A stretch of DNA of 64,000 nucleotides from NCBI RefSeq assembly GCF_014295035.1, contig NZ_CP060404.1, forward strand, positions 4,000,501 through 4,064,500, in the 5' to 3' direction. The notes beneath the pieces were generated by a model that made no database searches, was not told the DNA's origin, and saw nothing but the letters and a program-made list of their open reading frames with translations. Source of the DNA: Streptomyces buecherae (GTDB lineage Bacteria; Actinomycetota; Actinomycetes; Streptomycetales; Streptomycetaceae). The translations under genes were made by a program, and so were the position numbers. Below are positions 1 through 9,924 of the stretch, piece after piece; positions within the stretch are counted from its first letter, which is position 1, and every line of letters begins with the position of its first letter.

Positions 1-516
1 GGGGAGCGCCTCGAACACGCCCTTGAACGGCACCTGACGGCGGAGAAGTTCGTCACGGCCGTGCTCGCCGAGTCAGGCCCGGGCCCCGACCCGGGGTGCG
101 GGTCCGAACCGTCGATGACGCTGCTCAACTACGGCCACCCGGCCCCGCTGGTGGTACGGCGGGACGGCACCGCGGCGTTCCTGGCCCCGCCCGAACGGGC
201 CCTGCCACTCGGCCTCGCCCTGCAGGGGACGAAGGGTCCGCACCCGCACACCGTGGACTTCGCGGCCGGCGACCAGATGCTCTTCTACACCGACGGCGTC
301 AGCGAGGCCCGCGACGCCGAGGACCGCTTCTACCCGCTGGAACAACGCGCCCCCCTGCTCCGCGCCCCCGACCCCGAGGCCGCGGTGGAGGCTCTGCGCC
401 AGGACCTGGTCGCCCACACCCAGGGCCCACCTCACGACGACGCGGCCATGCTGCTGGTCCGCTACCGGTCCGACGAGCCCTGCCCGCCACCACCCGCCAC
501 GGACGCGGTGCGCTGA
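1..516 (+). CDS. SpoIIE/PP2C-type serine phosphatase, 3' end only
   Basis: The frame is open from the first base, so the gene starts outside the window; 171 C-terminal residues are present. They contain the usual end of a SpoIIE-type PP2C domain: LLNYGHPAPLVV, the LPLGL turn, the metal-site motif FYTDGVSEARD and the final DDAAMLLVRY. Such proteins dephosphorylate serine/threonine on anti-anti-sigma factors or act as regulated phosphatases, often fused to PAS/GAF sensors or membrane domains. Which sensor it carries cannot be seen. The tail after the domain is short and Pro-rich. It points away from the leftward T7SS genes and is probably unrelated to them. Confidence 0.85.
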   Translation, partial: GERLEHALERHLTAEKFVTAVLAESGPGPDPGCGSEPSMTLLNYGHPAPLVVRRDGTAAFLAPPERALPLGLALQGTKGPHPHTVDFAAGDQMLFYTDGVSEARDAEDRFYPLEQRAPLLRAPDPEAAVEALRQDLVAHTQGPPHDDAAMLLVRYRSDEPCPPPPATDAVR

Positions 517-705
517 GCGGGGTGCGGGGCGCGGGCGTGCGGGGGCGCGGGCGTGCGGGAGCGCGGGGGCGCGGGGCGTGGTGGGGCAGGCTCGGCAGTC
601 TCGGGCTTCTGGCGCGCGGGGCTCAGGGGCTGGCTGTGCCGGGTTCAGGGCCTGGCCGTGCGGAGCGGGCGCGCGGGCTGGGGCGGGCCCGGTTGGCGGT
701 ACAGC

Positions 706-765
706 GCCCGACGGTTCAACGGACGACAGTTCAGCGGACGCCGGTTCAGCGGGCGACGGTTCAGT
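706..765. repeat. 15-bp tandem repeat, four units
   Basis: Four imperfect 15-bp units run without gaps at 706-720, 721-735, 736-750 and 751-765, all carrying the core GACGGTTCA or close variants. They sit immediately beyond the stop codon of the leftward gene at 761-1168. The rest of 517-705 is G-rich low-complexity sequence with no convincing gene. Confidence 0.75.
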
Positions 766-1168
766 GATGGCCCACGGTCGTACGCCGGTAGGCCCGCCGC
801 GCGTGGCTGACCCGCGCGATGACCGTGCCGAACACCGCGGCGGCGAGCAGCACCCCGATCCGGCCCGCCTCCGGGTAGCCGGCCCAGCTCAGCCGCCCGC
901 GCGGGGTGATGGCCACGCTGTTGAGGAAGACCCAGCACACGGCGGCTATGCCCGGGGCGGCGACCAGGCGCGCGCAGACGCCCAGGCCAACGGCGAGCAC
1001 GCCCAACACGACCAGCACGGTGACCGGATCCGCCAACAGGCCGAGCGCCCGCAGCACCGCGACCGACACGAACGCGCCGGCATACGCGCCGGCCAACACC
1101 CGGGGCGTGTCGAGGGGTTCGGGGACGGGCCTGACCTGTGCGTGAAAAAGGCGCCACTCCACCCTCAT
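761..1168 (-). CDS. small integral membrane protein, unknown function
   Basis: A 135-residue protein with about four hydrophobic segments (roughly residues 25-45, 48-66, 68-88 and 100-120) and a basic C-terminus ending RRAYRRTTVGHH. The ATG start is preceded by GGGGG at a normal distance. No family was recognised. It lies downstream of the leftward T7SS block but is separated from the DUF6177 gene by more than 300 bp, so co-transcription is uncertain. Confidence 0.6.
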   Translation of the reverse strand: MRVEWRLFHAQVRPVPEPLDTPRVLAGAYAGAFVSVAVLRALGLLADPVTVLVVLGVLAVGLGVCARLVAAPGIAAVCWVFLNSVAITPRGRLSWAGYPEAGRIGVLLAAAVFGTVIARVSHARRAYRRTTVGHH

Positions 1169-1482
1169 CGCGGATTCCCCCGATGGTCCGGGCCGCGCCA
1201 GCCGGCCAGCTCACGTCGGCTCCAGGGCACGGCAAGTGTCTGTTTCAGGAACAACAGCGACCTCACGCGCCCGCCGGCACCAGCCTTCCCCCGCCCCGCC
1301 ACGTGAGGTGCCCCATCATGATGCCTGCCCCCCGCCCCGGCACACCCTGCGGGCCCCACGCCCACCACGACACGAGCCCCCTTCGTGCCCCTGTGTCGGG
1401 GCGGGCGCCCCCTACCCACCGGCCACCCCCATGGCCCGCCACGACGGGAGAGAGGGCGGGGCGGCGGAACACGGCGGTGCGG
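1169..1482. other. intergenic stretch without a recognisable gene
   Basis: This 314-bp gap separates the small membrane protein from the DUF6177 gene. It is very C-rich. No coding frame with family resemblance, structured RNA or clear terminator was seen. Confidence 0.4.
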
Positions 1483-3075
1483 CTAACCGCGCGCCGCGCC
1501 CGGGGACTCCGGGGTGGGGGACGCGGCCTCGCGCAGGTGGGTGACCAGGTCCTCCAGGGCGTCCCAGCCGGCGCCCGGCTCGGTCTCCGCGAAGGGGTAG
1601 TAGAAGGCGGCCCGGTCCAGCGGGCCGAGCTGGATCGGACGTATCGGCAGCGGTGGGCGGCGGGCGCGGGTGAGGCCGGCGGCCCGTACGTCCTCGCGTC
1701 CCACGGCGAAGCCCAGCACCGTGGGCGCCCCCTCCAACCAGGGCGGCACCGTCAGGTCGGCCCGGGCCGCGCGGCGCTGCACCAGCATCGAGACCAGGCC
1801 GTGCTCGGCCGCGAGTTCGGCGGCGAGATCGGCGAAGCGGGCCGGCGCCAACGCGTCCGCCACCTCGGCAGCGCCAGCCACCTCGGCATCGCCAGCCACC
1901 TCGGCATCGCCGGCCACCTCGACACCGTCGGCCACCTCGACACCGTCGGCCGAGGTGGCCCCCTCTCCCGGTGCGCGGTAGCCCAGCGTCAGGGTCAGCT
2001 CCTCCTCGACGCCGCCGGTGGTCAGCACCGTGCGCAGGGTCGCGACGGCCGGCCGGTCCGGGTCCCCGACGGCGATAGTCCAGGTCGGCGCGGGGGAGCG
2101 GTCCCGTACGAAGTCGGTCAACTCCGCCCGCGACCAGGGCTGTCCGGCCGGCTCGGCGGTGCCCCAGCCGTGTGGCGGCCCGCCCAGCAGGTGTCGCCAG
2201 GCGGCCTCCAGCGCCCCGCCGAGGAGCAGTTCGGCCTCGGCCGGCTTGCGGGTACGGATGGACAGGGCGAGCTGCGTCTCGCGGGCCGGCCCGTCCCCCG
2301 CCGCCTCCCCGGGCCCGGCCGCCGGCGCGGCGGTCCCTCCCGCCGTGAGGGCGCCTCCCGCCGTGAAGGCGGACGCGGTCGCGCCGGCCGGCATGAAGGC
2401 ACCGTCGGACCAGCGCAGCTCCGTACCGGACAGGCCGTCGTAGTACCCGCTCGCCCCGTCGCCCACGACCCAGCGGTTCGGGGCGCCCGCCAGCGCGGCC
2501 CGGGTGGCCAGGGTCAGCCGGGCGGAGGCCGGGGTCACGAGTTGGAACCCGCGGTCGCTGTCCGCCGCGGCGCGCAGCGCCTCGGCGAGCCACGAGGTCA
2601 TCGCCACCAGCGGTCGGTCCTGGATGACCACGGCCGCCCGGTCGCTCAGCACGTCGACGGCGGGCTGGGCGGCGGCGGGCCGCGCGGCGCCGGTCAGCCC
2701 GCTGACCGGCCGGCCGAGATCGGTGACGAACGCGTCGGCCGGCCAGACCCGGCCGCCCAGTTGGGACACCAGGCGGGAGGCGAGGACGCCGGCGAGCCGG
2801 TCGGAGCCCTGGCCCGCCGTGGCCGCCCTGACCTCCGTCCACCACACCGGCCCGTCCGCGCGGATGCCGAGCAGCCGGCTCACCTCACCGGGCACCCGGA
2901 CCAGCGTGGGCGTCTCGACGGAGGCCAGCGGGCGGCCTTCGGCGTCGAAGAGTTGGATGACCGCGCCGTCGGCGGCCGTGCCCATGGTGACGTCGGGCCC
3001 GCCGGACAGCAGCCCGGTCAGCAGGCTCCAGGTGTCGGGCATGCGCTCGGTGAGCGCGATCACGTCCTTGGTCAT
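1483..3075 (-). CDS. DUF6177-like protein of the T7SS locus
   Basis: A 530-residue soluble-looking protein starting MTKDVIALTERMPDTWSLL. Its opening and general layout match a family of Streptomyces proteins found next to EccC (DUF6177, from memory). No catalytic motif was identified. It begins 7 bp after the eccC stop codon and its probable ribosome site (AGGTGA) overlaps that stop, so the two are translationally coupled. Residues about 375-405 are a repeat of the type VADGVEVAGDAEVAG, encoded by an 18-bp DNA repeat, and probably form a variable linker. Location in the operon suggests a role in type VII secretion, but that is inferred from context only. Confidence 0.7.
   Translation of the reverse strand: MTKDVIALTERMPDTWSLLTGLLSGGPDVTMGTAADGAVIQLFDAEGRPLASVETPTLVRVPGEVSRLLGIRADGPVWWTEVRAATAGQGSDRLAGVLASRLVSQLGGRVWPADAFVTDLGRPVSGLTGAARPAAAQPAVDVLSDRAAVVIQDRPLVAMTSWLAEALRAAADSDRGFQLVTPASARLTLATRAALAGAPNRWVVGDGASGYYDGLSGTELRWSDGAFMPAGATASAFTAGGALTAGGTAAPAAGPGEAAGDGPARETQLALSIRTRKPAEAELLLGGALEAAWRHLLGGPPHGWGTAEPAGQPWSRAELTDFVRDRSPAPTWTIAVGDPDRPAVATLRTVLTTGGVEEELTLTLGYRAPGEGATSADGVEVADGVEVAGDAEVAGDAEVAGAAEVADALAPARFADLAAELAAEHGLVSMLVQRRAARADLTVPPWLEGAPTVLGFAVGREDVRAAGLTRARRPPLPIRPIQLGPLDRAAFYYPFAETEPGAGWDALEDLVTHLREAASPTPESPGAARG
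1859..1948. repeat. 18-bp tandem repeat inside the DUF6177 gene
   Basis: Five 18-bp units start at 1859, 1877, 1895, 1913 and 1931, each beginning GCCACCTCG. The unit is in frame and encodes an acidic/Val-rich six-residue repeat in the protein. Copy number is likely to vary between strains. Confidence 0.85.
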
Positions 3076-3082
3076 GCGGCGA

Positions 3083-6000
3083 TCACCTGTGCTCGTCCCC
3101 TTGCTCGTGCGCTGCGGACGCGTGGTCCCTGGCTGTGGTGGGCGGGGCGTGGGCCGTCTGGATCAGCCGGGGCGGTGCGCCGCGCCGTACCAACGTGCCC
3201 CGCCCGACGGGCTGGTCCTGGGCGTAGACGCCGGGGAAGAGCTGGCCTTCCGACCGGTCGCCGGTCATCACCAGGGCGGCCGTCCCGCTCTCGCGCAGCG
3301 TCATCAGGAACGGTTCGTACATCGCCCGCGAGGCGCCGGCCACGCGCCGCGTGATGACGAAGTGCAGCCCGATGTCGGGAGCGGACGGCAGGAACGGCAG
3401 GAACGGCTCCAACGGCTGCTGACCGGCCACCGCCAGCACGTCGTAGTCGTCCACGAGCACCACGATGCGCGGCCCGGTCGGATCGCTGGCGCCCGCCGCG
3501 AGCACCTCGGGCGCCAGCGCGTCGTCGGGCATGCGCCGGGCCAGCTCGGTGGCGATGGCACCGGAGAGACCGGCGGCCAGGTTGGTGTTGTACGCGTACC
3601 CGCCCCGGTACGCCTCGGGTATGAGGCTGTGCAGGCCGCGGCGCGGGTCGAGGACCGCGAAGACCACCTCGTCGTCGGTGTAGCGCTCCATGAGGCCGTG
3701 CGCGACGAGCCGCACCACGTTGGTCTTGCCGCACTCGCCGTCGCCGAGCACCAGCAGGTGCTGGTCCCGCCGGAACAGGTCGAGCAGCGCCGGCTGGAGC
3801 GCGTTCTGGTCGAGCCCCAGCGGCACCCGGCGCGGCTCGGCCTCCGGGCCCGGCAGCCGGTGGGCGCCGAGCTTGGCGGGCAGCACCCGCACGGGTGGCG
3901 CCGGCGGTCCTGACCAGGCGGCTCGGACGGCGCGCACCGCCTGCTCGGTCGCCGCGCCCAGTTCGTCGGCCGTGGCCAGCCCGTCGATGCGGGGCAGGGC
4001 CACCTGCGCGAAGAGCTTGGCGTCGGTCAGCGCCCGGCCCGGCTCGTCGGGGGTGAGCGTCTCGGCGAGGCGACGGCCCACCGTGCTGTCCGACGGGTCG
4101 TTCAGGCGCAGTTCGACGCGGGTGCCGAAGGCGGACTGGGCGGCGATGCGCACCTCGTTCCAGCGCAACATGCCGGCCACGACGTGGATGCCGTACCCGC
4201 TGCCCCGCTTGAGGAGTTCGACCACCGCGTCGTCCAACTCGTCGAACGCCTCCCGCAGCTCCCCGAAGCCGTCGATCACCAGCACGACGTCGGTGGAGCC
4301 GAGTTCGGGCAGTTCGCCCTGGGCGCGCAGCCGGCGCAGCTCGTCCACGGAGTCGATGCCGCGCTCGCGGAAGACGTCCTCGCGGGCCGTGAGCATCGCG
4401 CGGACCTCCTCCACCGTGCGGGCGGCGCGCTCGCGGTCCGAGCGCCCGGCGACGCCGCCGACGTGCGGCAGCCCCGCCATCGCCTGCAAACCACCGCCGA
4501 CGAGGTCGAGGCCGTAGACGCCGACCTCCTGCGGGGTGTGGGTCAGGGCGAGGCCGAGGACCAGCGTGCGCAGCAGCGTCGTCTTGCCGGCCGCCGGGCC
4601 GCCGATGACGGCGGCGTGCCCGCCGGCGACGGTCAGGTCGAGCACCCACTGACCCTGCCACTGCCGCGCCGGGTCGTCCAGCAGCCCCAGCGGGACGCGC
4701 AGCGGACCGCCGGGCGGGCGCCCTGCCAGCCGCAGGCCCCGTGTCTCCGCCCGCACCGGGCCGGCCGTGGCGTCGAGCGTCAGCGCTTCCGGCAGCGGCG
4801 GCAGCCAGATCTGCTGGACCGGCGCGGCGGCCCCGGCGAGTTGGTCGACCATGGTCGACAGCAGGGTGGGGCCGACGGTGCGGCGCGGCGGCGGCGCGAC
4901 CGGCGCCCCGCCGCCCTCCTCACCGTCCCCGGCCTCGCTGCCGCGCGCGGCGAGCGTGTTGTACGTGGGGTAGGGCAGCGCGGTCGGCCCCGCGTCCGCG
5001 TCCGTGTCGAGCCGGGCGGGGCCGCGGTACGGGCCCGAGACGTACCCGGCCTTGAACCGGTCGTACGCGCTCGTGTCCACCTTGAGGTAGCCGAAGCCGG
5101 GGATGGGCGGCAGGTGGAAGGCGTCGGCGGTGTCCAGGACCGTGCGCGACTCGTCCGGCGAGAAGGTACGCAGGCCGAGCCGGTACGACAGGTAGGTGTC
5201 CAGGCCCTTCAGCTTGCCGCCCTCGATGCGCTGGCTGGACAGCAGCAGGTGCACGCCGATGGAACGGCCGATGCGGCCGATGGACAGGAAGAGGTCGATG
5301 AAGTCCGGCTTCGCGGTGAGCAGTTCGCCGAACTCGTCGATGACCACGAACAGGTGCGGCAGCGGGTCGAGGCCCAGCTCGGGGCGCTGCGCGCGGGTGG
5401 CCGCGTACGTGGAGATGTCCGCGATGTTCCCCGCGTCCTTGAGCACCTGCTGCCGCCGCTTCACCTCGCCCGACAGGCTGGCGTGCACGCGCTCCACCAG
5501 GCCGGCCTTGTTCTCCAGGTTGGTGATGACGCCGGCGACGTGCGGCAGCGACGCGAAGGGGGCGAAGGTGGCGCCGCCCTTGTAGTCCACGAGGACCATC
5601 GCCAGGTCGTCCGGCGGGTGGGTGGCGACGAGCGCCAGCACCAGGGTGCGCAGCAGTTCGCTCTTGCCGGAGCCGGTGGCGCCCACGCACAACCCGTGCG
5701 GCCCCATGCCCAGTTCGGCCGACTCCTTGAGGTCGAGGAGCACCGGCTCGTGGGCGTCGCTGAGCCCGATCGGCACCCGCAGGAAGTTCTGGTCCCGGCG
5801 TGGCGTCCACAGCCTGGGGATGTCCAGCGCGGCCGGGTCCGGGACGCCGATCAGCTCGGGGAAGTCCACCGGCCCGGACAGCGGGGTGCCCGACGCGGCG
5901 GACTCGGCCGACAGCCGCAGCGGGGCGAGCGAGCGGGCCAGGCCCATCCCGCCGGCCGCGGTCACCTCGTCCAACGTGCCGGTCACCGTGGTCGGCGTCT

Positions 6001-7156
6001 CCCCGCGCAGGTCCTCCACGGTCACGGTGTGCCCGTCGTCGCCGACGGTGACGCGTACGGAGACCTGTCCCGGCTCGTCCACCCGGCGGGCCAGCAGGTG
6101 CAGCGCGGTGACGCCCATGTCGGGCAGCGAGACCGCCTCGTCCGGGCGGGGCGGCTCGTGGGCCGTCGCCCCGTGCGTGTCGTGGATGAGCAGCAACCGC
6201 TTGCCCAGCCGCAGCGCCTCCCGCCCGGCGAGGCCGCGCCGCACCTCCGCCGCGTACCCGGCCCGCTGCCGCAGCTCGCCGGTGAGCGCCGCGGCCAGCG
6301 CGCGCGGCGAGGACGCGATGCGCCGGGCGTGCACCGGGCCGTCCCACTCCTGCGGGTCCAGGAAGTGCGGCAGCCACTTGGCCCACGCCCAGTCGTCGAG
6401 CCGCTCCTCGGGAGCCGCCAACGCGAACGCCACGTCGTCCGGCGCGTGCAACACCGCCACCTGCACGGCGATGGTCCGCGCGATCCGCAGCACCTGGGCG
6501 CGCTCCCCGATCACGCTCACGTTGCCCGCCCGGTCCAGCGGCACGGTCAGCGGCGCCTCGGGCACGGAGGCGAACCGCTCCTGGAGCCCGGCCGCCTCGT
6601 TGAGCATGAACGGGTCCGGCGGGGACAGCACGCTGCCACTCTGCTCCTCCATGACCAGCGCCCGCACCGGCGCCTGCCCGGTGCCGAGACGCACGTCGAG
6701 GAAGTCCCGGTCGAGCCGCCGCCGCTCCCACCGCCTGGCCGGGTCGTTCACCAGGTCGTACAGCGCCTCGGGCGGCGGCGCCAGCACCCGCGCCGCGGCC
6801 CGCAGCTCGCGGTTCTCCCGGCTCAGCTCCTCCCGCAGCCCCTCCAGGTACTCCAGGTACCGCTCGCGCTGCGTGCGCCGGGTGCGCTGGGCCCGCCCCC
6901 GCTGCGAGAACAACAGGAACACACCGCCGATCACGGCCACCACCAGCACCACCGCCCCGATCGCGGCGAACTGGCTGTTGCGCACCACCGTCATCATCAC
7001 CACGGAGCTGAGCACACCCGCCATCGGCAGCAGCGACGTCGCCACCGACCCGGCCTGGCCCTCCGGCAGGTTGGGCGGCGGCTCGATGCGCCGCTCGGCC
7101 GGCGCGGGCAGCGGGCGCGTGGTCCGCGCCGGCCGGTGCACGACACGTACGCTCAT
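3083..7156 (-). CDS. eccC: type VII secretion ATPase EccC, EccCa and EccCb fused
   Basis: A 1357-residue FtsK/SpoIIIE-family ATPase, the motor of the ESX/T7SS channel that recruits WXG100 substrates. Two transmembrane helices lie at about residues 37-60 and 66-84. Three ATPase domains follow, with P-loops GATGSGKSELL (about 490), GGPAAGKTTLL (about 851) and GDGECGKTNVV (about 1137); all three keep the lysine. In mycobacteria these are split between EccCa and EccCb; here they are one chain, as is usual in Streptomyces. The ATG overlaps the stop of the MinD-like gene by 4 bp (ATGA), so the pair is coupled. The family call is very secure. Confidence 0.95.
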   Translation of the reverse strand: MSVRVVHRPARTTRPLPAPAERRIEPPPNLPEGQAGSVATSLLPMAGVLSSVVMMTVVRNSQFAAIGAVVLVVAVIGGVFLLFSQRGRAQRTRRTQRERYLEYLEGLREELSRENRELRAAARVLAPPPEALYDLVNDPARRWERRRLDRDFLDVRLGTGQAPVRALVMEEQSGSVLSPPDPFMLNEAAGLQERFASVPEAPLTVPLDRAGNVSVIGERAQVLRIARTIAVQVAVLHAPDDVAFALAAPEERLDDWAWAKWLPHFLDPQEWDGPVHARRIASSPRALAAALTGELRQRAGYAAEVRRGLAGREALRLGKRLLLIHDTHGATAHEPPRPDEAVSLPDMGVTALHLLARRVDEPGQVSVRVTVGDDGHTVTVEDLRGETPTTVTGTLDEVTAAGGMGLARSLAPLRLSAESAASGTPLSGPVDFPELIGVPDPAALDIPRLWTPRRDQNFLRVPIGLSDAHEPVLLDLKESAELGMGPHGLCVGATGSGKSELLRTLVLALVATHPPDDLAMVLVDYKGGATFAPFASLPHVAGVITNLENKAGLVERVHASLSGEVKRRQQVLKDAGNIADISTYAATRAQRPELGLDPLPHLFVVIDEFGELLTAKPDFIDLFLSIGRIGRSIGVHLLLSSQRIEGGKLKGLDTYLSYRLGLRTFSPDESRTVLDTADAFHLPPIPGFGYLKVDTSAYDRFKAGYVSGPYRGPARLDTDADAGPTALPYPTYNTLAARGSEAGDGEEGGGAPVAPPPRRTVGPTLLSTMVDQLAGAAAPVQQIWLPPLPEALTLDATAGPVRAETRGLRLAGRPPGGPLRVPLGLLDDPARQWQGQWVLDLTVAGGHAAVIGGPAAGKTTLLRTLVLGLALTHTPQEVGVYGLDLVGGGLQAMAGLPHVGGVAGRSDRERAARTVEEVRAMLTAREDVFRERGIDSVDELRRLRAQGELPELGSTDVVLVIDGFGELREAFDELDDAVVELLKRGSGYGIHVVAGMLRWNEVRIAAQSAFGTRVELRLNDPSDSTVGRRLAETLTPDEPGRALTDAKLFAQVALPRIDGLATADELGAATEQAVRAVRAAWSGPPAPPVRVLPAKLGAHRLPGPEAEPRRVPLGLDQNALQPALLDLFRRDQHLLVLGDGECGKTNVVRLVAHGLMERYTDDEVVFAVLDPRRGLHSLIPEAYRGGYAYNTNLAAGLSGAIATELARRMPDDALAPEVLAAGASDPTGPRIVVLVDDYDVLAVAGQQPLEPFLPFLPSAPDIGLHFVITRRVAGASRAMYEPFLMTLRESGTAALVMTGDRSEGQLFPGVYAQDQPVGRGTLVRRGAPPRLIQTAHAPPTTARDHASAAHEQGDEHR

Positions 7157-8535
7157 CGTCGCCGCTCCCGTGCCATGGACCGCTCCAACACGGTCGCGGC
7201 GAGCCGCGCCGTGGCCTCCACGGTCCGCTGCGCCAGCATCCGGGTGCGCACCTCACCGCCCGGCGCCAGATGCCGGTCGTACGGCAGCGCCACCACCCGC
7301 GCGCCGCCGGCCTCCAACCGCTCGACGGCCCTGCCCACCTTCAGGCTGTCGTGCGGCACCGTGTGGTTGAGGACGACCACGGTGGTGGGCAGCATGCTGC
7401 GGTGCAGCCCGCCGACCCAGTCGAGCACGGCCCGCGTCGCCGCGACCCCCTCCACCGTCGCGGGCGTCACCAACACCCGGGCCTGCGTGGTCGTCAGCGC
7501 CGTACGGGCCACCGTGGCCGGCAGCGTCTCGCAGTCCACGACCGTCGTCCCGAAGTAACGCCGCACGGAGGTCATCACGGTCCGGTACGTGTCGACGTCG
7601 AGCTGGGCCCCCACCGCCCCCTGGCTCCCCGGCAGCAGCCAACCGCCGCTCGCGTGCGGTACCAGGTAGCCGGTGAGGTCGGTGATCCGCATCGAGGGGT
7701 CCACGATCCGGGCCAGGTCGGCACAGGTCCAGCGCACCTCCGACGCGCCCAGCCGCCGCGGCAGCGTGCCAAGCGCCGGATCGGCCTCCACCGCCAGCAC
7801 GGGATCGGCCCGGTAGTGCGCGTACGTGAGCGCCAGAAGGGCGGCCACGGTGGACTTCCCGCTGCCCCCGCGGATGCTGGTCACGGCGATCTGCCGGCCG
7901 GTGGTCACCGGCTGCTGGATGGCGCGCACCGCCTCCGTCAACGCGGCGCTCTCCCGGGCGGCCGACGACACCAGACGCACCAACGCCCGCCCCGCGCGCC
8001 GAGCCGGCCCCTCGCCGCGCCGCACCGGCCCCTCGGCGCCGGCCAGTTCGGGCGGCACCAGGGGCACGGACTCGGGCGTGACCAGGGGCCGCGCGTCGGC
8101 GTACGGGGCCGGGGGCCCGGTCGGGGCGGGCTGGCCCGGGGCGTGCCCCGGTTGGCCCCCGGCCGGCCCCGGCTGGCCCGCGACCGGTCCCGGCTGCCCT
8201 GGGGCCTGCCCCGGCTGGCTTGGAGCCGGCCCCGGCTGCTCTGGGGCGCGTCCCGGGTGACCCGGAGCCGCCGGTTCCACGGCGGGAATCGCCTCGCGCG
8301 GCCGGGCATCCTCGGGCTCACCCCGCGCCGGCGGCTCCGCCGCACCCGCTCGCGCCGAGGCGACGTCGCCCGTTGCCGGCACGGCCGGGCCCGCCGTCCC
8401 GGGACGCTCGGACTCGGGTCGCCCGCCGTCGCGTTGGGCCGCCTCCACCGGAGCCGCCACGGGCGGCACGCCGCCTCGCGGGCCGCCCAACTCCCGGAAC
8501 ACCTCGTGTTGCCAGTCCCCCTGCGCCGCCGCCAT
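7153..8535 (-). CDS. MinD/ParA-like ATPase of the T7SS locus
   Basis: A 460-residue protein with two parts. Residues 1-200 are low-complexity, rich in Pro, Gly, Ala and Gln (repeats of the type GQPGPAPGQPG). Residues 215-460 form a P-loop domain with the deviant Walker A SIRGGSGKSTVAALL near residue 220, the form seen in MinD/ParA proteins. Similar Pro-rich plus MinD-like proteins (EspI-type in mycobacterial ESX loci) are associated with regulating type VII secretion. It overlaps eccC by 4 bp and follows eccD by 57 bp. Specific function here is inferred. Confidence 0.85.
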   Translation of the reverse strand: MAAAQGDWQHEVFRELGGPRGGVPPVAAPVEAAQRDGGRPESERPGTAGPAVPATGDVASARAGAAEPPARGEPEDARPREAIPAVEPAAPGHPGRAPEQPGPAPSQPGQAPGQPGPVAGQPGPAGGQPGHAPGQPAPTGPPAPYADARPLVTPESVPLVPPELAGAEGPVRRGEGPARRAGRALVRLVSSAARESAALTEAVRAIQQPVTTGRQIAVTSIRGGSGKSTVAALLALTYAHYRADPVLAVEADPALGTLPRRLGASEVRWTCADLARIVDPSMRITDLTGYLVPHASGGWLLPGSQGAVGAQLDVDTYRTVMTSVRRYFGTTVVDCETLPATVARTALTTTQARVLVTPATVEGVAATRAVLDWVGGLHRSMLPTTVVVLNHTVPHDSLKVGRAVERLEAGGARVVALPYDRHLAPGGEVRTRMLAQRTVEATARLAATVLERSMARERRR

Positions 8536-8592
8536 AGCCCCTTCTCAGAACGTGCTTCACAGCGTGTCCCACACCGTGCTTCACCACGTGCC

Positions 8593-9924
8593 TCAGAACG
8601 TGTCCAACAGCCGCCCGTACACGTCGAACGCCCCGATGGCCACGGGTATGAGCACGACGACGCCCACCGCCTCCACCAGATTCGCCAACCTCCGCAGCCG
8701 TACCCGCACATGATCCGGCGGACGCACCGCGAGCACGACGAGCGGCACCAGGGCCGCGCCCGCCAGGGCCAGCAGCGGATACGTCGTACCGCGCTCGGCC
8801 CACAGCACCAGCAGGCGCGTCACCAGCACCACGGCGGCGGCCTGGAGCACCACCACCTCCACGCCGAGCGGAAAGGCCCGGGCCCGCGAGAGCAGCACGA
8901 CACCGAGCAGGGCGGCCACCCCCACCGTCCACGCGTCGGCGTGCTCGACCGCCAGCCAGCCTCCCGCCGCGGCCGAAACCGCGGCAGTCACCGTGGCCAA
9001 CGCCAGCCCGCGATGCGTGGCCGCCAGCGCCACGTCCACCCCGTGCCGACTCACCGACGCGCCCTGCGCCCGCTGGTCGTCCAGGCGCGTCAGCCCGGCC
9101 CCCATCAGCGCGAGCCGCGGCAGCAGCCCCAACGACAACACGGACCCGACACCCAGCACCACACCGACCCGGTACCCGTCCGTGAGCGCCCAGCCCAGCT
9201 CCCAACCCCCCACGGCGGCGGCCACCGCCCCGGCACCCACCAGCGCGCCCCGCCCCATCGGCGTACTCAGCCCGAGCAGCGCCAGCGTCCCCACCACCGC
9301 GCTCCCGACGGCTATCAGCCGCACGTCATGCGCCCCGGACGAACTGGTCACGGTCCAGGCCCCGAACACCCCGAGCCCGCCGGCCAGCAACACCAGCACC
9401 GTCCCGACCGGCCGCGCGACCCACCGCGCCACGGGCGCCCCCACGGCCGCGGCCACCAACGCGCCCACCACGAGCGGGACACCCGTCTCGTCGGCGCCCA
9501 GCCAGTGCCGCGCGTACGCGGCGGCGACCAGGGCCAGCACCAGGTGCGCGGCCCCCGCCGCCCACACCCGGGTGCGCTCGTCCCAACGCCACCCGCGCAC
9601 GTCGAGATCGTCCGCCGTCTCGTCACTCACGTCGTGCACCACCGGCGCGGCGGGCGTCTCCACCTCCCGCACCAGCCGCACCACGGCGCCGTCCGGCACC
9701 CCCAACGAGGCCAACGTGTCGTCCTGCGCCAGCACCGCCCCGTTGGCGAGGACGAGCCGCCGCAACATCGGCTCCCTGCCCGGCCGGTCTCCCACCATCT
9801 CGATGATGCTCGGCAACAGTTCGCCGACCGGCTCGTCCGCCGGCAGCAGCATGTCGATCCGCCGCCGCCCACCGACCAGCGTCACGCGACTGAGCCCCGC
9901 CCGCCGCTCCGTGGACGTCACCAC
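8593..9924 (-). CDS. eccD: type VII secretion integral membrane protein EccD
   Basis: About 443 residues. The N-terminal 80-90 residues form a ubiquitin-like YukD domain (SRVTLVGGRRRIDMLLPADE ... LASLGVPDGAVVRLV). The remainder is a long chain of hydrophobic helices, consistent with the roughly eleven-helix EccD pore component. The start is probably one of two adjacent GTG codons (9924 or 9921), just inside the 3' end of the upstream small gene, so it is likely to be translated by coupling; its own ribosome site is weak. An ATG further upstream at 9954 is possible but would overlap the neighbour more. Confidence 0.88.
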   Translation of the reverse strand: MVTSTERRAGLSRVTLVGGRRRIDMLLPADEPVGELLPSIIEMVGDRPGREPMLRRLVLANGAVLAQDDTLASLGVPDGAVVRLVREVETPAAPVVHDVSDETADDLDVRGWRWDERTRVWAAGAAHLVLALVAAAYARHWLGADETGVPLVVGALVAAAVGAPVARWVARPVGTVLVLLAGGLGVFGAWTVTSSSGAHDVRLIAVGSAVVGTLALLGLSTPMGRGALVGAGAVAAAVGGWELGWALTDGYRVGVVLGVGSVLSLGLLPRLALMGAGLTRLDDQRAQGASVSRHGVDVALAATHRGLALATVTAAVSAAAGGWLAVEHADAWTVGVAALLGVVLLSRARAFPLGVEVVVLQAAAVVLVTRLLVLWAERGTTYPLLALAGAALVPLVVLAVRPPDHVRVRLRRLANLVEAVGVVVLIPVAIGAFDVYGRLLDTF

